64,000 nucleotides of DNA from Fuscovulum sp. (GCA_035192965.1 CP136571.1:3304501-3368500), one strand, 5' to 3'. Numbered from the stretch's first letter, positions 27,393 through 36,567 are shown. Numbers and translations: made by a program. The notes: a model not told the origin generated them from the sequence alone.

Positions 27393-28841
27393 TCACCCGC
27401 GCCAGAACCTTGGCATCAGGATCACAAAGACGGCCATCAATTCCAGCCGTCCCAGCAGCATGCCCAGGATCATGATCCACTTGGCCGCATCCGGAAAGGC
27501 CAGCAAGGCCCCTGTCGGATGCACCTCTGGTCCAAAAGCGGGGCCGACATTGGCAATCGCGGTCCAGGCGGCGGTGACTGCGGTTTTCGTCCCCAACCCC
27601 GTCAGCGCCAGCGCCACCGCCAGCAGGCCAAAACTCAGCATGAACAACGTAAAGAACGAAATCACCGCGTTCAGCACGTCGTCATCCACCGCCCGCCCCT
27701 CATAGCGCAACGTGTTCACCGCATTCGGCCCAAACAGGCGGCGCAATTGCAGCTTCACCGCCTCGAACAGGATCAGATAGCGGAACACCTTCACCGAACA
27801 GCCGGTTGATGACGTGCAGCCCCCGATCAGCCCGGTGATGAACAGAATGGCAAAGGGAAACGCCCCCCAGGCCGCAAGGTTCGCGCTCGTGAACCCCGTC
27901 CCCGAAAACACCGACACCACATTGAAGGCCGTCTCGCGCAGCAGCGTCTCAAAGGGCATATCCCCGGTGACCACCTCAAAAGCCACGATCGCGCCGATGG
28001 CATAAGCGTTCCAGCGCAGATAGGCCCGTACCTGCCGGTCCTTCCACAAGGGAACCCATTCCCCCTGCCATGCCTGAATGAACCGGATGAACGGCAGACT
28101 GCCCGCCAGCATGAACACCACCGCCACATATTCCAGCGGCCCGGCAAACTTGGCAAAGGACTGATCCGATGTCGAAAACCCGCCCGTCGATACCGTCGAC
28201 AGCGCATGCACCACCGCATCAAACCCGCCCATCCCCAGCGCCGCATAGCTCAGCGCGCAGGCCACCGTGATCGCCACATAGATCTGCACCAGCGCGGATG
28301 AGATATCCAAAGCCCGCGGCAGCACCTTGCCAAGCGTGTCAAACCCCTCGGACCGGAAAAATTGCATCCCGCCCACCTTCATCACGGGCAGAAACAGCAT
28401 GGCAACGATCACGATCCCCAGCCCGCCCAGCCAATGCAGCATCCCCCGCCACAGGTTCGCCCCCATCGGCAGATCGTCCAGCCCCACAATGACCGTGGCC
28501 CCTGTCGTGGTCAGCCCCGATGTCGCCTCAAACAGCGCATCCAGCCAGCCCAGCCCCGGCGCACCCAGCACCAGCGGCAGCGCGCCAAAGAAACAGGCCG
28601 CGACCCAGGCAAACACCGTCAGCAAAAAGATCTGCTGCAAGCTCAGCCCGCCCGACAAAGCATTCGCCGTGGCCAACGCCACCGCCCCGCCTGCAACCAC
28701 GCACAGCAACGCCGATTTCAGAAAGGCCTGCCAGTTGGGATCGCCCACAGACCAGTCCAGCGCCATCGGGAACAGCATCGCCGCGCCCAGCGCAACGATC
28801 ACCAGTCCAATGATATGGGCAACCGGTCTGACATCCAGCAT
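27393..28841 (-). CDS. TrkH-family potassium uptake protein (second of tandem pair)
   Basis: 482 residues, about ten membrane helices in four M1-P-M2 repeats. P-loop filters can be seen at 'SGLTTTGATVI', 'STVSTGGFST', 'SVFSGTGFTSAN' and 'GCTSSTGCSVKVFRY'. It forms the K+-translocating dimer that works with a TrkA-like NAD-binding gate; no trkA is in the window. The upstream paralogue lies 73 bp away on the same strand. Confidence 0.93.
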   Translation of the reverse strand: MLDVRPVAHIIGLVIVALGAAMLFPMALDWSVGDPNWQAFLKSALLCVVAGGAVALATANALSGGLSLQQIFLLTVFAWVAACFFGALPLVLGAPGLGWLDALFEATSGLTTTGATVIVGLDDLPMGANLWRGMLHWLGGLGIVIVAMLFLPVMKVGGMQFFRSEGFDTLGKVLPRALDISSALVQIYVAITVACALSYAALGMGGFDAVVHALSTVSTGGFSTSDQSFAKFAGPLEYVAVVFMLAGSLPFIRFIQAWQGEWVPLWKDRQVRAYLRWNAYAIGAIVAFEVVTGDMPFETLLRETAFNVVSVFSGTGFTSANLAAWGAFPFAILFITGLIGGCTSSTGCSVKVFRYLILFEAVKLQLRRLFGPNAVNTLRYEGRAVDDDVLNAVISFFTLFMLSFGLLAVALALTGLGTKTAVTAAWTAIANVGPAFGPEVHPTGALLAFPDAAKWIMILGMLLGRLELMAVFVILMPRFWRG

Positions 28842-28914
28842 TGGCTGCCAAGGTGGGATGCCCCATCCCCGGTGTCAACCAATCGGGGGTCCGATAGGCT
28901 GCCGCCGGGCCTGC

Positions 28915-30363
28915 CTATCGCAACCAGAACCGCGGCAACACCAGCACAAAGATTGCCAAAAGCCCCAACCGCCCCAGCAGCATCGCCAGCGTCATGATCC
29001 ATTTCGCCGCATCGGGGAAATCCACGAAAGTCCCTGTCCGCTCCACCAGCGGACCAAAGCCGTATCCGATATTGCCCAGCGCCGTCCAAACTGCGAACAG
29101 CGATGATGTGATATCCACCCCCGTCAACGTCATCGCCACGGTCAGCACGCCCAGCGTCAGCACAAAGCCGCTGACATAAAGGATCAGTGCATCCATCACA
29201 TCCGGCTCAACGGTGCGCCCGTCATACTTCACCGGCGATACCCGCCCCGGCAGGATGATCCGCCGCATCTGCTGGATCAGCGCCGCCCAGATCAGCTGCG
29301 CCCGGAACACCGTCAACCCAGCCGCGCTTGATCCCGAACAGGCCCCGATCACCCCGATCACAAAGGCCACCACCAGCATGTAACCGCCCCAGACCGGGAA
29401 AGACCCCGAAAAGAACCCGGTCGATGACATGATGGACGTCAGATTGAACAGGCTTTCGCGAAAGACGTCCTCGAACTCCATGTCCGATGTCCACCACCGC
29501 CACAGCGTGACCGTGCCCACCGCCAGACCCAGCATCTTCACATAGGCCCGCACTTGGCTGTCCAGCCACAGCGGGCGGCTGTCACCATTCACCAGCTGCA
29601 CATAGCGGACATAGGGCAGGCTCCCCAGAAACATGAACAGCGCCCCGAAATACTCGCCGGCCCCGGCATAGCTGCCAAAGGATGTATCGCGCGGTGAAAA
29701 CCCGCCCGTCGCAATCGCGGCCATGGCATGTACCGTCGCATCCAGCGCGTTCATCCCGATCGCCGCAAAGGTCAGCCCGGCAATCACGATCAGCCCCAGA
29801 TAGACGCCCAGCAACTGCTTCGCGATATCCGTCGCACGCGGCAGCGCCTTGCCGAATGTGTCAAACCCTTCGGTGCGAAAGAACTGCATCCCCCCCACCC
29901 GCATCACGGGAAGAAAGATCATCGCCACAAAGGCGATGCCCAGCCCCCCCGCCGCGTTCAGCAGCCCGCGCCACAGATTCATGCCCGCTGGCATCGCATC
30001 CAGCCCATAGATCACCGTGGCCCCCGTGGTGGTGATCCCCGACACCGCCTCGAAATAGGCCTCGGTAAAATGCAGTTGCGGCACACCCAGCATAAAGGGC
30101 AGCGCCCCAAAAGCCGGCACCCCGAACCAGATCACCGCCGTCAACAGATAGGCCTGCCTGATGTCGAATGCCCCGCCCATGCGGTTCGCCGTGGCCAGCG
30201 CGATCGCCCCGCCAACTCCTCCGGTGATCAGTGCGGAAAACAGGATGGCCTTGGCATTCGGATCGCCCGCGCTCCAATCCACAATGGCTGGCGCAAGCAT
30301 CAGGACCGCCAACACGATCAGGATGCGCCCGAAGACATAGGCGATGGGCCGGAAATCAACCAC
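28915..30363 (-). CDS. TrkH-family potassium uptake protein (first of tandem pair)
   Basis: 482 residues, the same length as its downstream neighbour and alignable throughout ('VDFRPIAYVFGRILIVLAVL'). Filters are visible at 'SGITTTGATVIYG', 'AIATGGFSPRD', 'SIMSSTGFFSG' and 'GACSGSSAAGLTVFR'. The two differ in many loop positions, so the duplication is old; they may differ in affinity or gating. Transcribed away from the folE2 terminator region. Confidence 0.93.
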   Translation of the reverse strand: MVDFRPIAYVFGRILIVLAVLMLAPAIVDWSAGDPNAKAILFSALITGGVGGAIALATANRMGGAFDIRQAYLLTAVIWFGVPAFGALPFMLGVPQLHFTEAYFEAVSGITTTGATVIYGLDAMPAGMNLWRGLLNAAGGLGIAFVAMIFLPVMRVGGMQFFRTEGFDTFGKALPRATDIAKQLLGVYLGLIVIAGLTFAAIGMNALDATVHAMAAIATGGFSPRDTSFGSYAGAGEYFGALFMFLGSLPYVRYVQLVNGDSRPLWLDSQVRAYVKMLGLAVGTVTLWRWWTSDMEFEDVFRESLFNLTSIMSSTGFFSGSFPVWGGYMLVVAFVIGVIGACSGSSAAGLTVFRAQLIWAALIQQMRRIILPGRVSPVKYDGRTVEPDVMDALILYVSGFVLTLGVLTVAMTLTGVDITSSLFAVWTALGNIGYGFGPLVERTGTFVDFPDAAKWIMTLAMLLGRLGLLAIFVLVLPRFWLR

Positions 30364-30466
30364 GATATGCCTTGGCTACACTTCGCTGCAGCGCGGTCTA
30401 TCACGCGCAGGACAAGAGGCAAGCCCGCCGACAAACCACCCGCGACACCGCGCCCCGCCAATGGCA

Positions 30467-30492
30467 AAAGGCCCGGCGCAAACCGGGCCTTT
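30467..30492 (-). terminator. folE2 terminator
   Basis: A perfect 10-bp stem (AAAGGCCCGG / CCGGGCCTTT) with loop CGCAAA, 22 bp beyond the folE2 stop, with a short T-run on the minus strand. Confidence 0.7.
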
Positions 30493-30514
30493 GCTGTCAG
30501 TGTTCAGGTCGCCC

Positions 30515-31606
30515 TCAGCCGACGTGATACAGCGTCTGGAACAGGCGCGGGTCCAGGCTTTCCTGCGCGAAGGTCGGCCCTTCGGTCAGCACGCTCACCG
30601 CGTCATGGCTGTGCAGGCTTTCCTGATGGCTTGCCACGATCCGGAAATCCCCGATCCGAGCATCGCCCTTCAGCGCCTGACAGAAGCTGCGCGCCGCATC
30701 TTCCACAAAGATCGGGTTCGCCGCGTTCAACTCGGCAAAGGCCTGCTCATCCTCGCGCTTCACCATCACCTGCGTTTCCGTCGGCACGGCCGCCCGCGCC
30801 AGATCGATCAGATCTTCGAACCACAGGCACTTGCCCGCCTTCACCTCAACCGAGATGCGCGCCACCGACCGCTGCGAATGCGGCGTCGCCAACTGCCCGC
30901 GCGTGCGCCGGGCATGTTCGCTCAATTCCAGCGAACAGGGGCAGGTGGACGAATAGACAAAGTCCAGATGCATGATCTTCTTGCGCACCCCGGCCACGTC
31001 GACCAGTTCCAGCGCGATGTCATAATACTGCCACCCAGACAGGCCCGACCGCAGCGAACCAACCTTCACCGGGAAGGAAAACCGCATCTGGATTCGCGCA
31101 TCAAAGCTTTCCAGATCGCGCTTATAGTCCTCCAGCGCATGCTCGATCACCGCAAAGCTGAAATCCCGCTCCGCATGGCCATAGAAGGACCGCATGATGC
31201 GGCTCATGTTGATGCCCTTCTTTTCGGCCTCCAGGCTGACCGTGCCGGTCACGCTGGTCTCCAGCGCCAGATCGCCATTGTCGCGCGTGCGGTAACGGAT
31301 CGGCAGGCGGAAATTGGAAATCCCGACATGCTGGATCACGGCTTTTTCACCACGGATCAGGCTTGCCGGACCGTTCTGCAAATCGGGCAGGCTGTCCTTA
31401 TAGGCGGAATCCACCGCGAAATCCTCAGGATAGGCACGGCTCAGCGCCGGATACCCCTCGCCGGGCAGCAGATAGCCCACGGCGGAATCCAGCCGTGCAA
31501 TTTCGCTGTCCGATGCCTTGCCGGCCCAGCGCCGCAGCACGGCCAGCGCGGCTTCGGCTTCTTCACGCGAGGGCTGACGGTCGATTTCGGGGGTATGGAT
31601 ATTCAT
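30515..31606 (-). CDS. folE2: GTP cyclohydrolase I, type IB (FolE2)
   Basis: 363 residues from 'MNIHTPEID', with GAAAGG upstream. Catalyses the first step of folate synthesis (GTP to dihydroneopterin triphosphate) and is unrelated in sequence to FolE. The metal-ligand Cys lies in 'SSTCPCSLELSEH', and 'MKREDEQAFAELNAANPIFVEDA' (in part) and 'DFRIVASHQESLHSHDAV' are family signatures. FolE2 uses metals other than Zn and is often induced under Zn limitation. No clear Zur box is visible in the 213-bp upstream gap. Confidence 0.93.
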   Translation of the reverse strand: MNIHTPEIDRQPSREEAEAALAVLRRWAGKASDSEIARLDSAVGYLLPGEGYPALSRAYPEDFAVDSAYKDSLPDLQNGPASLIRGEKAVIQHVGISNFRLPIRYRTRDNGDLALETSVTGTVSLEAEKKGINMSRIMRSFYGHAERDFSFAVIEHALEDYKRDLESFDARIQMRFSFPVKVGSLRSGLSGWQYYDIALELVDVAGVRKKIMHLDFVYSSTCPCSLELSEHARRTRGQLATPHSQRSVARISVEVKAGKCLWFEDLIDLARAAVPTETQVMVKREDEQAFAELNAANPIFVEDAARSFCQALKGDARIGDFRIVASHQESLHSHDAVSVLTEGPTFAQESLDPRLFQTLYHVG

Positions 31607-31819
31607 GGCAGGGGCCTTTCGGTTCGGGCCACCCCAAGGGTAGCCTTCAATGTCAGCAGGTATACGCGGGCCAGTGGCACCCGGATCACTCCGCCGCACC
31701 CGATTGGGGTGCGACAGAACGTCAATATAGGCATTCCCCCGTCACATGGGAATGACACTCCGCGCGCCCTTTTCAGCGGATTCCGACATCACCCCGCAAA
31801 GCGGCGCAAATCAGCGCAG

Positions 31820-32998
31820 TCAGACGGCCGCCAAAGCCTGGCGCAGATCGGCGATCAGATCACCCGCATCTTCCAACCCCACCGACAGCCGGATTAGCCC
31901 CGGCGTGATGCCCAGCTTGTCCTTCTGATCCTGCGGCAGGCGCTGATGGGTGGTGGTGGCCGGATGGGTGGCAATCGTCTTGGCATCGCCCAGATTGTTG
32001 GAAATCTTGGCAATCTCCAGCGCATTCATGAAGCGGAACGCCGCTTCCTTGCCGCCCGCCACCTCGAACGTCACCAGCGTGCCGCCCGATCCCATCTGCG
32101 CCATGGCCAGCCCATGCTGCGGATGGCTCTCCAGCCCCGGAAAGATCACCTTCGACACCCGCGCATCACCTTCCAGCGCCCGCGCGATGGTCAGCGCGCT
32201 TTCCGCCATCGCCCGGCAGCGCAGATCCAGCGTCGCCATGCCGTTCAGATGCATCCAGGCCGTGAACGGGCTCATCGACCCGCCGGTGTGCTTCATGTAG
32301 GGCTCAAGAACCTTGCGGATCCATTCTTTCGTGCCACAGACCACGCCGCCCAGCGCGCGCCCCTGCCCGTCGATATGCTTGGTGGTGCTATAGACCACCA
32401 CATCCGCCCCCTGTTCGACCGCACGTGAAAAAATCGGCGTGGCAAACACGTTGTCCACGATCACCACCGCGCCAACCGCATGGGCAATCTCGGAAACGGC
32501 ACGAATATCAACAAGTTCCAGCGTCGGGTTCGACATGGATTCAAAGAATACCGCCTTCGTCCCCGGCACCACGGCCTTGCGCCACTGGTCCAGATCGGCC
32601 CCGTCGACAAAAGTCACCTTCACGCCATAGCGAGTCAGCACTTCCTCAAGGATGTAAAGACATGATCCGAACAGCGCGCGTGAACTGACGACATGATCCC
32701 CCGCCCGCAGCATCGACACCAGCGTCCCATTGACCGCCGCCATGCCGGACGCAGTAGCAAAGGCATCCTCCGTCCCCTCCAGCCCGGCGATCCGTTCCTC
32801 GAACATCCGCGTTGTGGGGTTGCCGTACCGGGCATAGATGAACTCGTCCTCCCCCGCCTTCACGAACCGCGCCTCCGCGCTTTCGGCGCTGTCATAGGCA
32901 AAGCCCTGCGTCAGGAAGATCGCCTCCGCCATCTCGCCATACTGGCTGCGGCGGGTTCCCTCATGCACCAGCTTCGTGCGCGTCTTCCAATCCGTCAT
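31820..32998 (-). CDS. metZ: O-succinylhomoserine sulfhydrylase
   Basis: 392 residues, a Cys/Met-metabolism PLP enzyme that makes homocysteine directly from O-succinylhomoserine (or O-acetylhomoserine) and sulfide. The N-terminus 'MTDWKTRTKLVHEGTRRSQYGEMAEAIFLTQ' (quoted only in part here: 'TKLVHEGTRRSQYGEM') is typical of MetZ. The Schiff-base Lys lies in 'YSTTKHIDGQGRALGG' and the Tyr in 'FIYARYGNPTTRMFEE'. The open frame extends to 33175, but this covers the riboswitch and terminator and is not coding. Confidence 0.94.
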   Translation of the reverse strand: MTDWKTRTKLVHEGTRRSQYGEMAEAIFLTQGFAYDSAESAEARFVKAGEDEFIYARYGNPTTRMFEERIAGLEGTEDAFATASGMAAVNGTLVSMLRAGDHVVSSRALFGSCLYILEEVLTRYGVKVTFVDGADLDQWRKAVVPGTKAVFFESMSNPTLELVDIRAVSEIAHAVGAVVIVDNVFATPIFSRAVEQGADVVVYSTTKHIDGQGRALGGVVCGTKEWIRKVLEPYMKHTGGSMSPFTAWMHLNGMATLDLRCRAMAESALTIARALEGDARVSKVIFPGLESHPQHGLAMAQMGSGGTLVTFEVAGGKEAAFRFMNALEIAKISNNLGDAKTIATHPATTTHQRLPQDQKDKLGITPGLIRLSVGLEDAGDLIADLRQALAAV

Positions 32999-33015
32999 CG
33001 TCACGGCCTCCGGCC

Positions 33016-33052
33016 AAGAAAAAGCCCCGGCAAAACCCAAAGGTGCCGGGGC
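33016..33052 (-). terminator. intrinsic terminator in the metZ leader
   Basis: On the minus strand, a 9-bp stem GCCCCGGCA... (paired TGCCGGGGC, 33024-33032 with 33044-33052) is followed by TTTTTCTT. It sits between the SAM-II-like element and metZ, 17 bp before the ATG. GAGGGG just 5' of it can pair with the CCCC of the stem, offering an antiterminator. Confidence 0.75.
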
Positions 33053-33061
33053 CAAACCCCT

Positions 33062-33118
33062 CACCTCTTTAGCGGCTTGTTTAACGTGGCCCGCAATCCG
33101 GTAACAAAGCGCCACGCC
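33062..33118 (-). promoter_or_regulatory. SAM-II-type riboswitch upstream of metZ
   Basis: On the minus strand a 6-bp stem CGTGGC/GCCACG encloses a loop ending CCGGATTGC. It is followed by GTTAAACAAGC and then GCTAAAGAGG. These blocks line up in order and spacing with the SAM-II (metA motif) landmarks as I remember them (CCGTATTGC, GTGATAAATG, GCTAAAAAGG). SAM-II aptamers form an H-type pseudoknot and precede met genes in alphaproteobacteria. Followed by a terminator, so attenuation by SAM is likely. Confidence 0.72.
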
Positions 33119-33269
33119 AAGGGCGATACGCCCACGGACGGCAAAGGTCAACGCCCGCCTGACGGGCCTTCGCATCCGCGCACAGGTCTATGGCGCATTT
33201 TGCGCCCCATTTGCATCTTGTTCCCCCGCGCCAAAGCCTCAACATCAGGTCAAAGCAACAGGAGCCGCC

Positions 33270-33971
33270 ATGACCGCCCCCATCGACCTGCATTACTGGC
33301 CCACCCCCAACGGCAAGAAGATCACCATCGCGCTCGAAGAGATGGGCCTTCCCTACACTATCCACCTCGTCAACATCGGCGCGGGCGATCAGTTCAAACC
33401 TGAATTCCTCGCCATCGCCCCCAACAACCGCATGCCTGCGATCACCGATCCCGAAGGCCCGGATGGCCAGCCCATCTCGATCTTCGAATCCGGCGCCATC
33501 CTGCAATACCTCGTGCGCAAGACGGGCCAGTTCGGCGGCTCCAACGCCCGCGAACAAGCGGCCGTCGAACAATGGCTGATGTGGCAGATGGGCGGCGTCG
33601 GCCCGATGGCCGGTCAGGCGCACCACTTCCTGACCTACGCCCCCGCGATGGACCCGCCGCAAGACCTGCCCTACGCCAAGGACCGCTACCGCCGCGAGGT
33701 GGGCCGCCTCTACGGCGTGCTGGACAAGCAGCTTGCCAAAACCCGCTACGCCGCCGGCGATTTCCTCTCCATCGCAGATTTCGCGATCTGGCCCTGGGCC
33801 ATGGGCTGGACCGGCCAGCAACAGACGCTGGACGACAAACCCAACTTCAAACGCTGGCTTGATGAACTGGCCGCCCGCCCCGCCTTTGTCAAAGGCGCCG
33901 CCGTGGGGGCCGATCAGCGCAACAACAACACCACCGACCGCAAGGCGCAGGAAATCCTCTTCAAGCGCTAA
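33270..33971 (+). CDS. glutathione S-transferase (Nu-class/YfcG-like)
   Basis: 233 residues. The N-terminal thioredoxin fold ('IDLHYWPTPNGKKITIALEE', 'PNNRMPAITDPEG', 'SIFESGAILQYL') carries the glutathione site; the C-terminal helical domain has 'WLMWQMGGVGPMAGQAHHF'. That string and 'TPNGKKI' are those of the YfcG/YghU disulfide-bond oxidoreductase group, which uses a Thr/Asn-containing loop rather than a catalytic Cys. Monocistronic; a hairpin array with terminator follows. Confidence 0.92.
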   Translation: MTAPIDLHYWPTPNGKKITIALEEMGLPYTIHLVNIGAGDQFKPEFLAIAPNNRMPAITDPEGPDGQPISIFESGAILQYLVRKTGQFGGSNAREQAAVEQWLMWQMGGVGPMAGQAHHFLTYAPAMDPPQDLPYAKDRYRREVGRLYGVLDKQLAKTRYAAGDFLSIADFAIWPWAMGWTGQQQTLDDKPNFKRWLDELAARPAFVKGAAVGADQRNNNTTDRKAQEILFKR

Positions 33972-33974
33972 GTC

Positions 33975-34047
33975 CAAATTTCTTCGAAGAAATTTGCAAA
34001 TTCGTTCCAACGAATTTGAAAGGGCGGCTCCCAAAGGCCGCCCTTTT
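33975..34047 (+). repeat. two abutting 22-bp palindromes plus terminator
   Basis: 33975-33996 is a perfect 22-bp palindrome centred on TTCGAA. 33997-34018 is a second 22-bp unit (CAAATTCGTT-CC-AACGAATTTG) touching the first. 34019-34047 is a GC-rich terminator (AAAGGGCGGC / GCCGCCCTTT with T4). The first unit is nearly identical to 39744-39765. Confidence 0.85.
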
Positions 34048-34243
34048 CCGCCGATGGCCACCGCGCGCAGCCCGCATCTGCCCGAATCTCCTTGCTACAT
34101 GGCCCGAAAGGGCGCATAGCCATAGGGCTTTATTCGATCTTTCGACCTTCTGTCTTCCCTCGGGCTGTCAGACGCGAACTTGATGACCCTGAGCCAGGCC
34201 ACCGCAAGTCCGCGGGTGGCGTATTTCGACAGGAGATCTCACG

Positions 34244-34450
34244 ATGGCCAACGGCACCGTGAAATGGTTCAACGCCACCAAAGGCTTCGGCTTCATTGCA
34301 CCCGAGGGTGGCACCAAGGACGTGTTCGTCCACATCACCGCGCTGGAGCGCGCCGGCATCCGTTCGCTGGCTGACGGTCAGGCCGTCACCTTCGATCTGG
34401 AGCGTGACCGCAACGGTCGCGAATCCGCGATGAACCTCGCTCTGGCATAA
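34244..34450 (+). CDS. CspA-family cold shock protein
   Basis: 68 residues, a single OB-fold cold-shock domain with RNP1 'KGFGFIAPE' and RNP2 'VFVHITA', binding single-stranded RNA/DNA as a chaperone. The N-terminus 'MANGTVKWFNATKGFGFI' is classic. AGGAG lies eight bases before the ATG. The 5' region before it (34051-34243) is long for a small gene, as expected for cold-shock mRNA leaders, but I see no defined structure. Strong terminator follows. Confidence 0.96.
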   Translation: MANGTVKWFNATKGFGFIAPEGGTKDVFVHITALERAGIRSLADGQAVTFDLERDRNGRESAMNLALA

Positions 34451-34497
34451 GCCAAGGCACAGGCCCGGCGGCTCTGACCACCGGACCAGAATAGTCG

Positions 34498-34533
34498 AAG
34501 CCCGCGCAGTCGCTGCGCGGGCTTCTTTCTTTT
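34498..34533 (+). terminator. cold-shock gene terminator
   Basis: A perfect 12-bp stem (AAGCCCGCGCAG / CTGCGCGGGCTT) with loop TCG, then CTTTCTTTT. Confidence 0.88.
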
Positions 34534-34614
34534 ACAAATCTTCGGTCGTGACGCCCCCTAGCGAAAGAAGGATGCCAGCCCCGCCCCCCGCTCGGCAATC
34601 AGATGCGAACCATG

Positions 34615-34893
34615 TCAGATAGCATGGTCAAAGCCGCCCTCCTCGACGACATAGCTGTCACGCGCAATCTGGCGCACGCCGATATCGCTCAGAAGATGCG
34701 GCGACAACGCCTCCAGACGGCGGATTTCGGACTGCAAGTCACGCGCCTCACGACGTGCCGCCGCCTCTGCGGCCCAGTGCAAAGACGGCACTGCCCGCAA
34801 TCGGGACAGCAATCTTGCCAAGGCCAAACCCGGCCGGACGCGAGGGGACAAAACAGTGGCAGAAACGGCAGCAGGAACGGGAAAGGCGGTCAT
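34615..34893 (-). CDS. DUF1127-like small protein
   Basis: 92 residues. The C-terminal part 'EIRRLEALSPHLLSDIGV' resembles the DUF1127 core (L-x-x-L-x-x-x-x-L-x-D-I-G), found in many small alphaproteobacterial proteins, some of which affect RNA turnover or phosphate and carbon metabolism. The N-terminal half is variable and Ala/Arg/Leu-rich. AAGGAT precedes the ATG by eight bases. It stands alone between the cold-shock gene and yciB. Confidence 0.65.
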   Translation of the reverse strand: MTAFPVPAAVSATVLSPRVRPGLALARLLSRLRAVPSLHWAAEAAARREARDLQSEIRRLEALSPHLLSDIGVRQIARDSYVVEEGGFDHAI

Positions 34894-35016
34894 GGCGGGG
34901 ATCCTTCATGCGGCGCCACTTGGGCGCGGGGTTGGCCTCATGCACCCAATCTGCCCGCTCGCCCGGCCCCGCGCTGTTCCCCGGGAAACACCTCTCCGGA
35001 GTTTTTGCCGCCCGCT

Positions 35017-35640
35017 TCAGCCTGCCTTATCCTCGTCCTTCTCAATCCCATACCGGCTCAACAACCCGCCCTGCGTCATGAAGAAGATGAACAGCGCAGC
35101 CGTCAGCCCGAATGTTTTGAAATTCACCCAAGCCTCGGTCGACATCAGCCGCCACACCGCCTCATTCACCACCGCCAGGCCAAAGAAGAAAGCGCACAGC
35201 CGCCGGGTCAGGATCATCCACCCCTCAGGCTGCAAGGCCAGCGCCTCTTCCATCACGACCCGCAGATAGCTCTGCCCGCGCATCAGGCCAAAGCCCAGAA
35301 TGCCCCCGAACAGCAGATAGATCATCGTGGGCTTCATCTTGAAGAACCGCTCGTCGTTCAACCAGACCGACAGCCCCCCGAACAGCACCACCAGCACCAC
35401 CGTCGCCACCTGCATCTTCGACAGCTTGCCCGACAGCCACCACAAGATCCCTGTCGTGATCAGCATCAGCGGAATGAACAGCGCGGTCACCACGATGAAC
35501 CCGTCATACTCCGCGCCACCAATCGTAAAGACCTGATCCTTCAGCTTCACGTAACCGGCGAAAAACAGCGCAATCGGCCCCAGTTCCAGCGCCAGCTTCA
35601 GCGCGGGATGAACCTTCTTTTCAGGTGTCGCATCGGACAT
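35017..35640 (-). CDS. yciB: inner membrane septation protein YciB/IspZ
   Basis: 207 residues with five to six membrane helices. 'HPALKLALELGPIALFFAGY' and 'KMKPTMIYLLFGGILGFGL' followed by 'WVNFKTFGLTAALFIF' are the family's conserved blocks (the usual 'K-P-T' and 'W-x-x-F-K' motifs). YciB links cell-envelope synthesis and division-site maintenance in enterobacteria. It lies downstream of the EamA transporter and ftsY in one minus-strand run. Confidence 0.93.
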   Translation of the reverse strand: MSDATPEKKVHPALKLALELGPIALFFAGYVKLKDQVFTIGGAEYDGFIVVTALFIPLMLITTGILWWLSGKLSKMQVATVVLVVLFGGLSVWLNDERFFKMKPTMIYLLFGGILGFGLMRGQSYLRVVMEEALALQPEGWMILTRRLCAFFFGLAVVNEAVWRLMSTEAWVNFKTFGLTAALFIFFMTQGGLLSRYGIEKDEDKAG

Positions 35641-35664
35641 GTCGTGTCGTATCCTTCCTTCGGC

Positions 35665-36567
35665 CTACCCGATCTGCACCAGAACTGCCCCCAGCGCAAT
35701 CAACCCCATCAGCGCGCCCCGCAGCATGCCCACCTTTTCGCCCAGCACCGCCCAGCCAATCATGGCGGCAAAGACTGTCGATGTCTCGCGCAGCGCCGCC
35801 ACCTCACCCACACGGCCCAGCCGCGTGGCCAGCATCACGCCGCCAAAGCTGACGAATGCCACCAGCGCCCCGATCACACCGCGCAGCACCAGCGGGCGCA
35901 ACGGCGGCAACACCGCCCGCCCCCGCGCCAGCCGCACTGCCATCAACGTGGGGAAATCCACCGCCGTGATCAGGAAAAACCACGCCAGAAAGGTGAACGG
36001 GTCCGGCGTCAACCGGATGCCCCAGGCGTCATAGGTTGTATAGACCGCGACCAGCAGCCCCCCCGCCAACGCCCAACCCAGCCCGGCATAAAGCGCCCGC
36101 CGCCCGATCTGCACCCCCCGCAGGTTCACCACTGCCAGCATCAGGATCGCCCCCGACAGCAGCGCCACGCCCCCCCATTGCAACACACGGTAATGCTCGC
36201 CCAGAAACAGCGCGGCAAAGGCAAGCGTCACCAGCGGCCCCGTCCCCCGCACCACCGGATAAACCACCGTATAGGCCGCCCGCTCATAGGCCAGCGCCAT
36301 GGTGAGCTTGTAGGCAAAGTGAATCCCCAACGCCCCCAGCAACACCAGCCACTCAAACCCCTGCGGCCAAGGCACCGCAAACAACGCCACCGGCGCGATC
36401 AGCAGGAAGATCCATACATCAATCGACGCCCGCGTGACCCAGGGGTCATGCTGCCCCTTCTGCAACGCGCCAAAGACCGCGTGGGCAAGCGCCGACATGA
36501 GCGCAAGGCACAGCGCCAGCGTCATGCCAGCAGGCGTGCCCGCAATGGAAAGCAGCCACTCCGTCAC
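35665..36567 (-). CDS. EamA/DMT-superfamily transporter
   Basis: 300 residues with ten predicted membrane helices in two EamA halves ('ALMSALAHAVFGALQKGQHD' in the first, 'ETSTVFAAMIGWAVLGEKVG' in the second). The ending 'LGEKVGMLRGALMGLIALGAVLVQI' pattern is diagnostic of drug/metabolite transporters. Substrate unknown. It ends 24 bp before yciB and starts 22 bp after ftsY, so the three are probably cotranscribed. Confidence 0.9.
   Translation of the reverse strand: MTEWLLSIAGTPAGMTLALCLALMSALAHAVFGALQKGQHDPWVTRASIDVWIFLLIAPVALFAVPWPQGFEWLVLLGALGIHFAYKLTMALAYERAAYTVVYPVVRGTGPLVTLAFAALFLGEHYRVLQWGGVALLSGAILMLAVVNLRGVQIGRRALYAGLGWALAGGLLVAVYTTYDAWGIRLTPDPFTFLAWFFLITAVDFPTLMAVRLARGRAVLPPLRPLVLRGVIGALVAFVSFGGVMLATRLGRVGEVAALRETSTVFAAMIGWAVLGEKVGMLRGALMGLIALGAVLVQIG

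Noticed and set aside
31733..31753. ATTCCC...GGGAAT inverted repeat upstream of folE2, considered as a Zur box
   Set aside because: Nine-base spacer and sequence do not match a Zur site as I know it, and it lies far from the start.
33000..33175. N-terminal extension of metZ
   Set aside because: It would translate the riboswitch and terminator; MetZ family members start at 32998.
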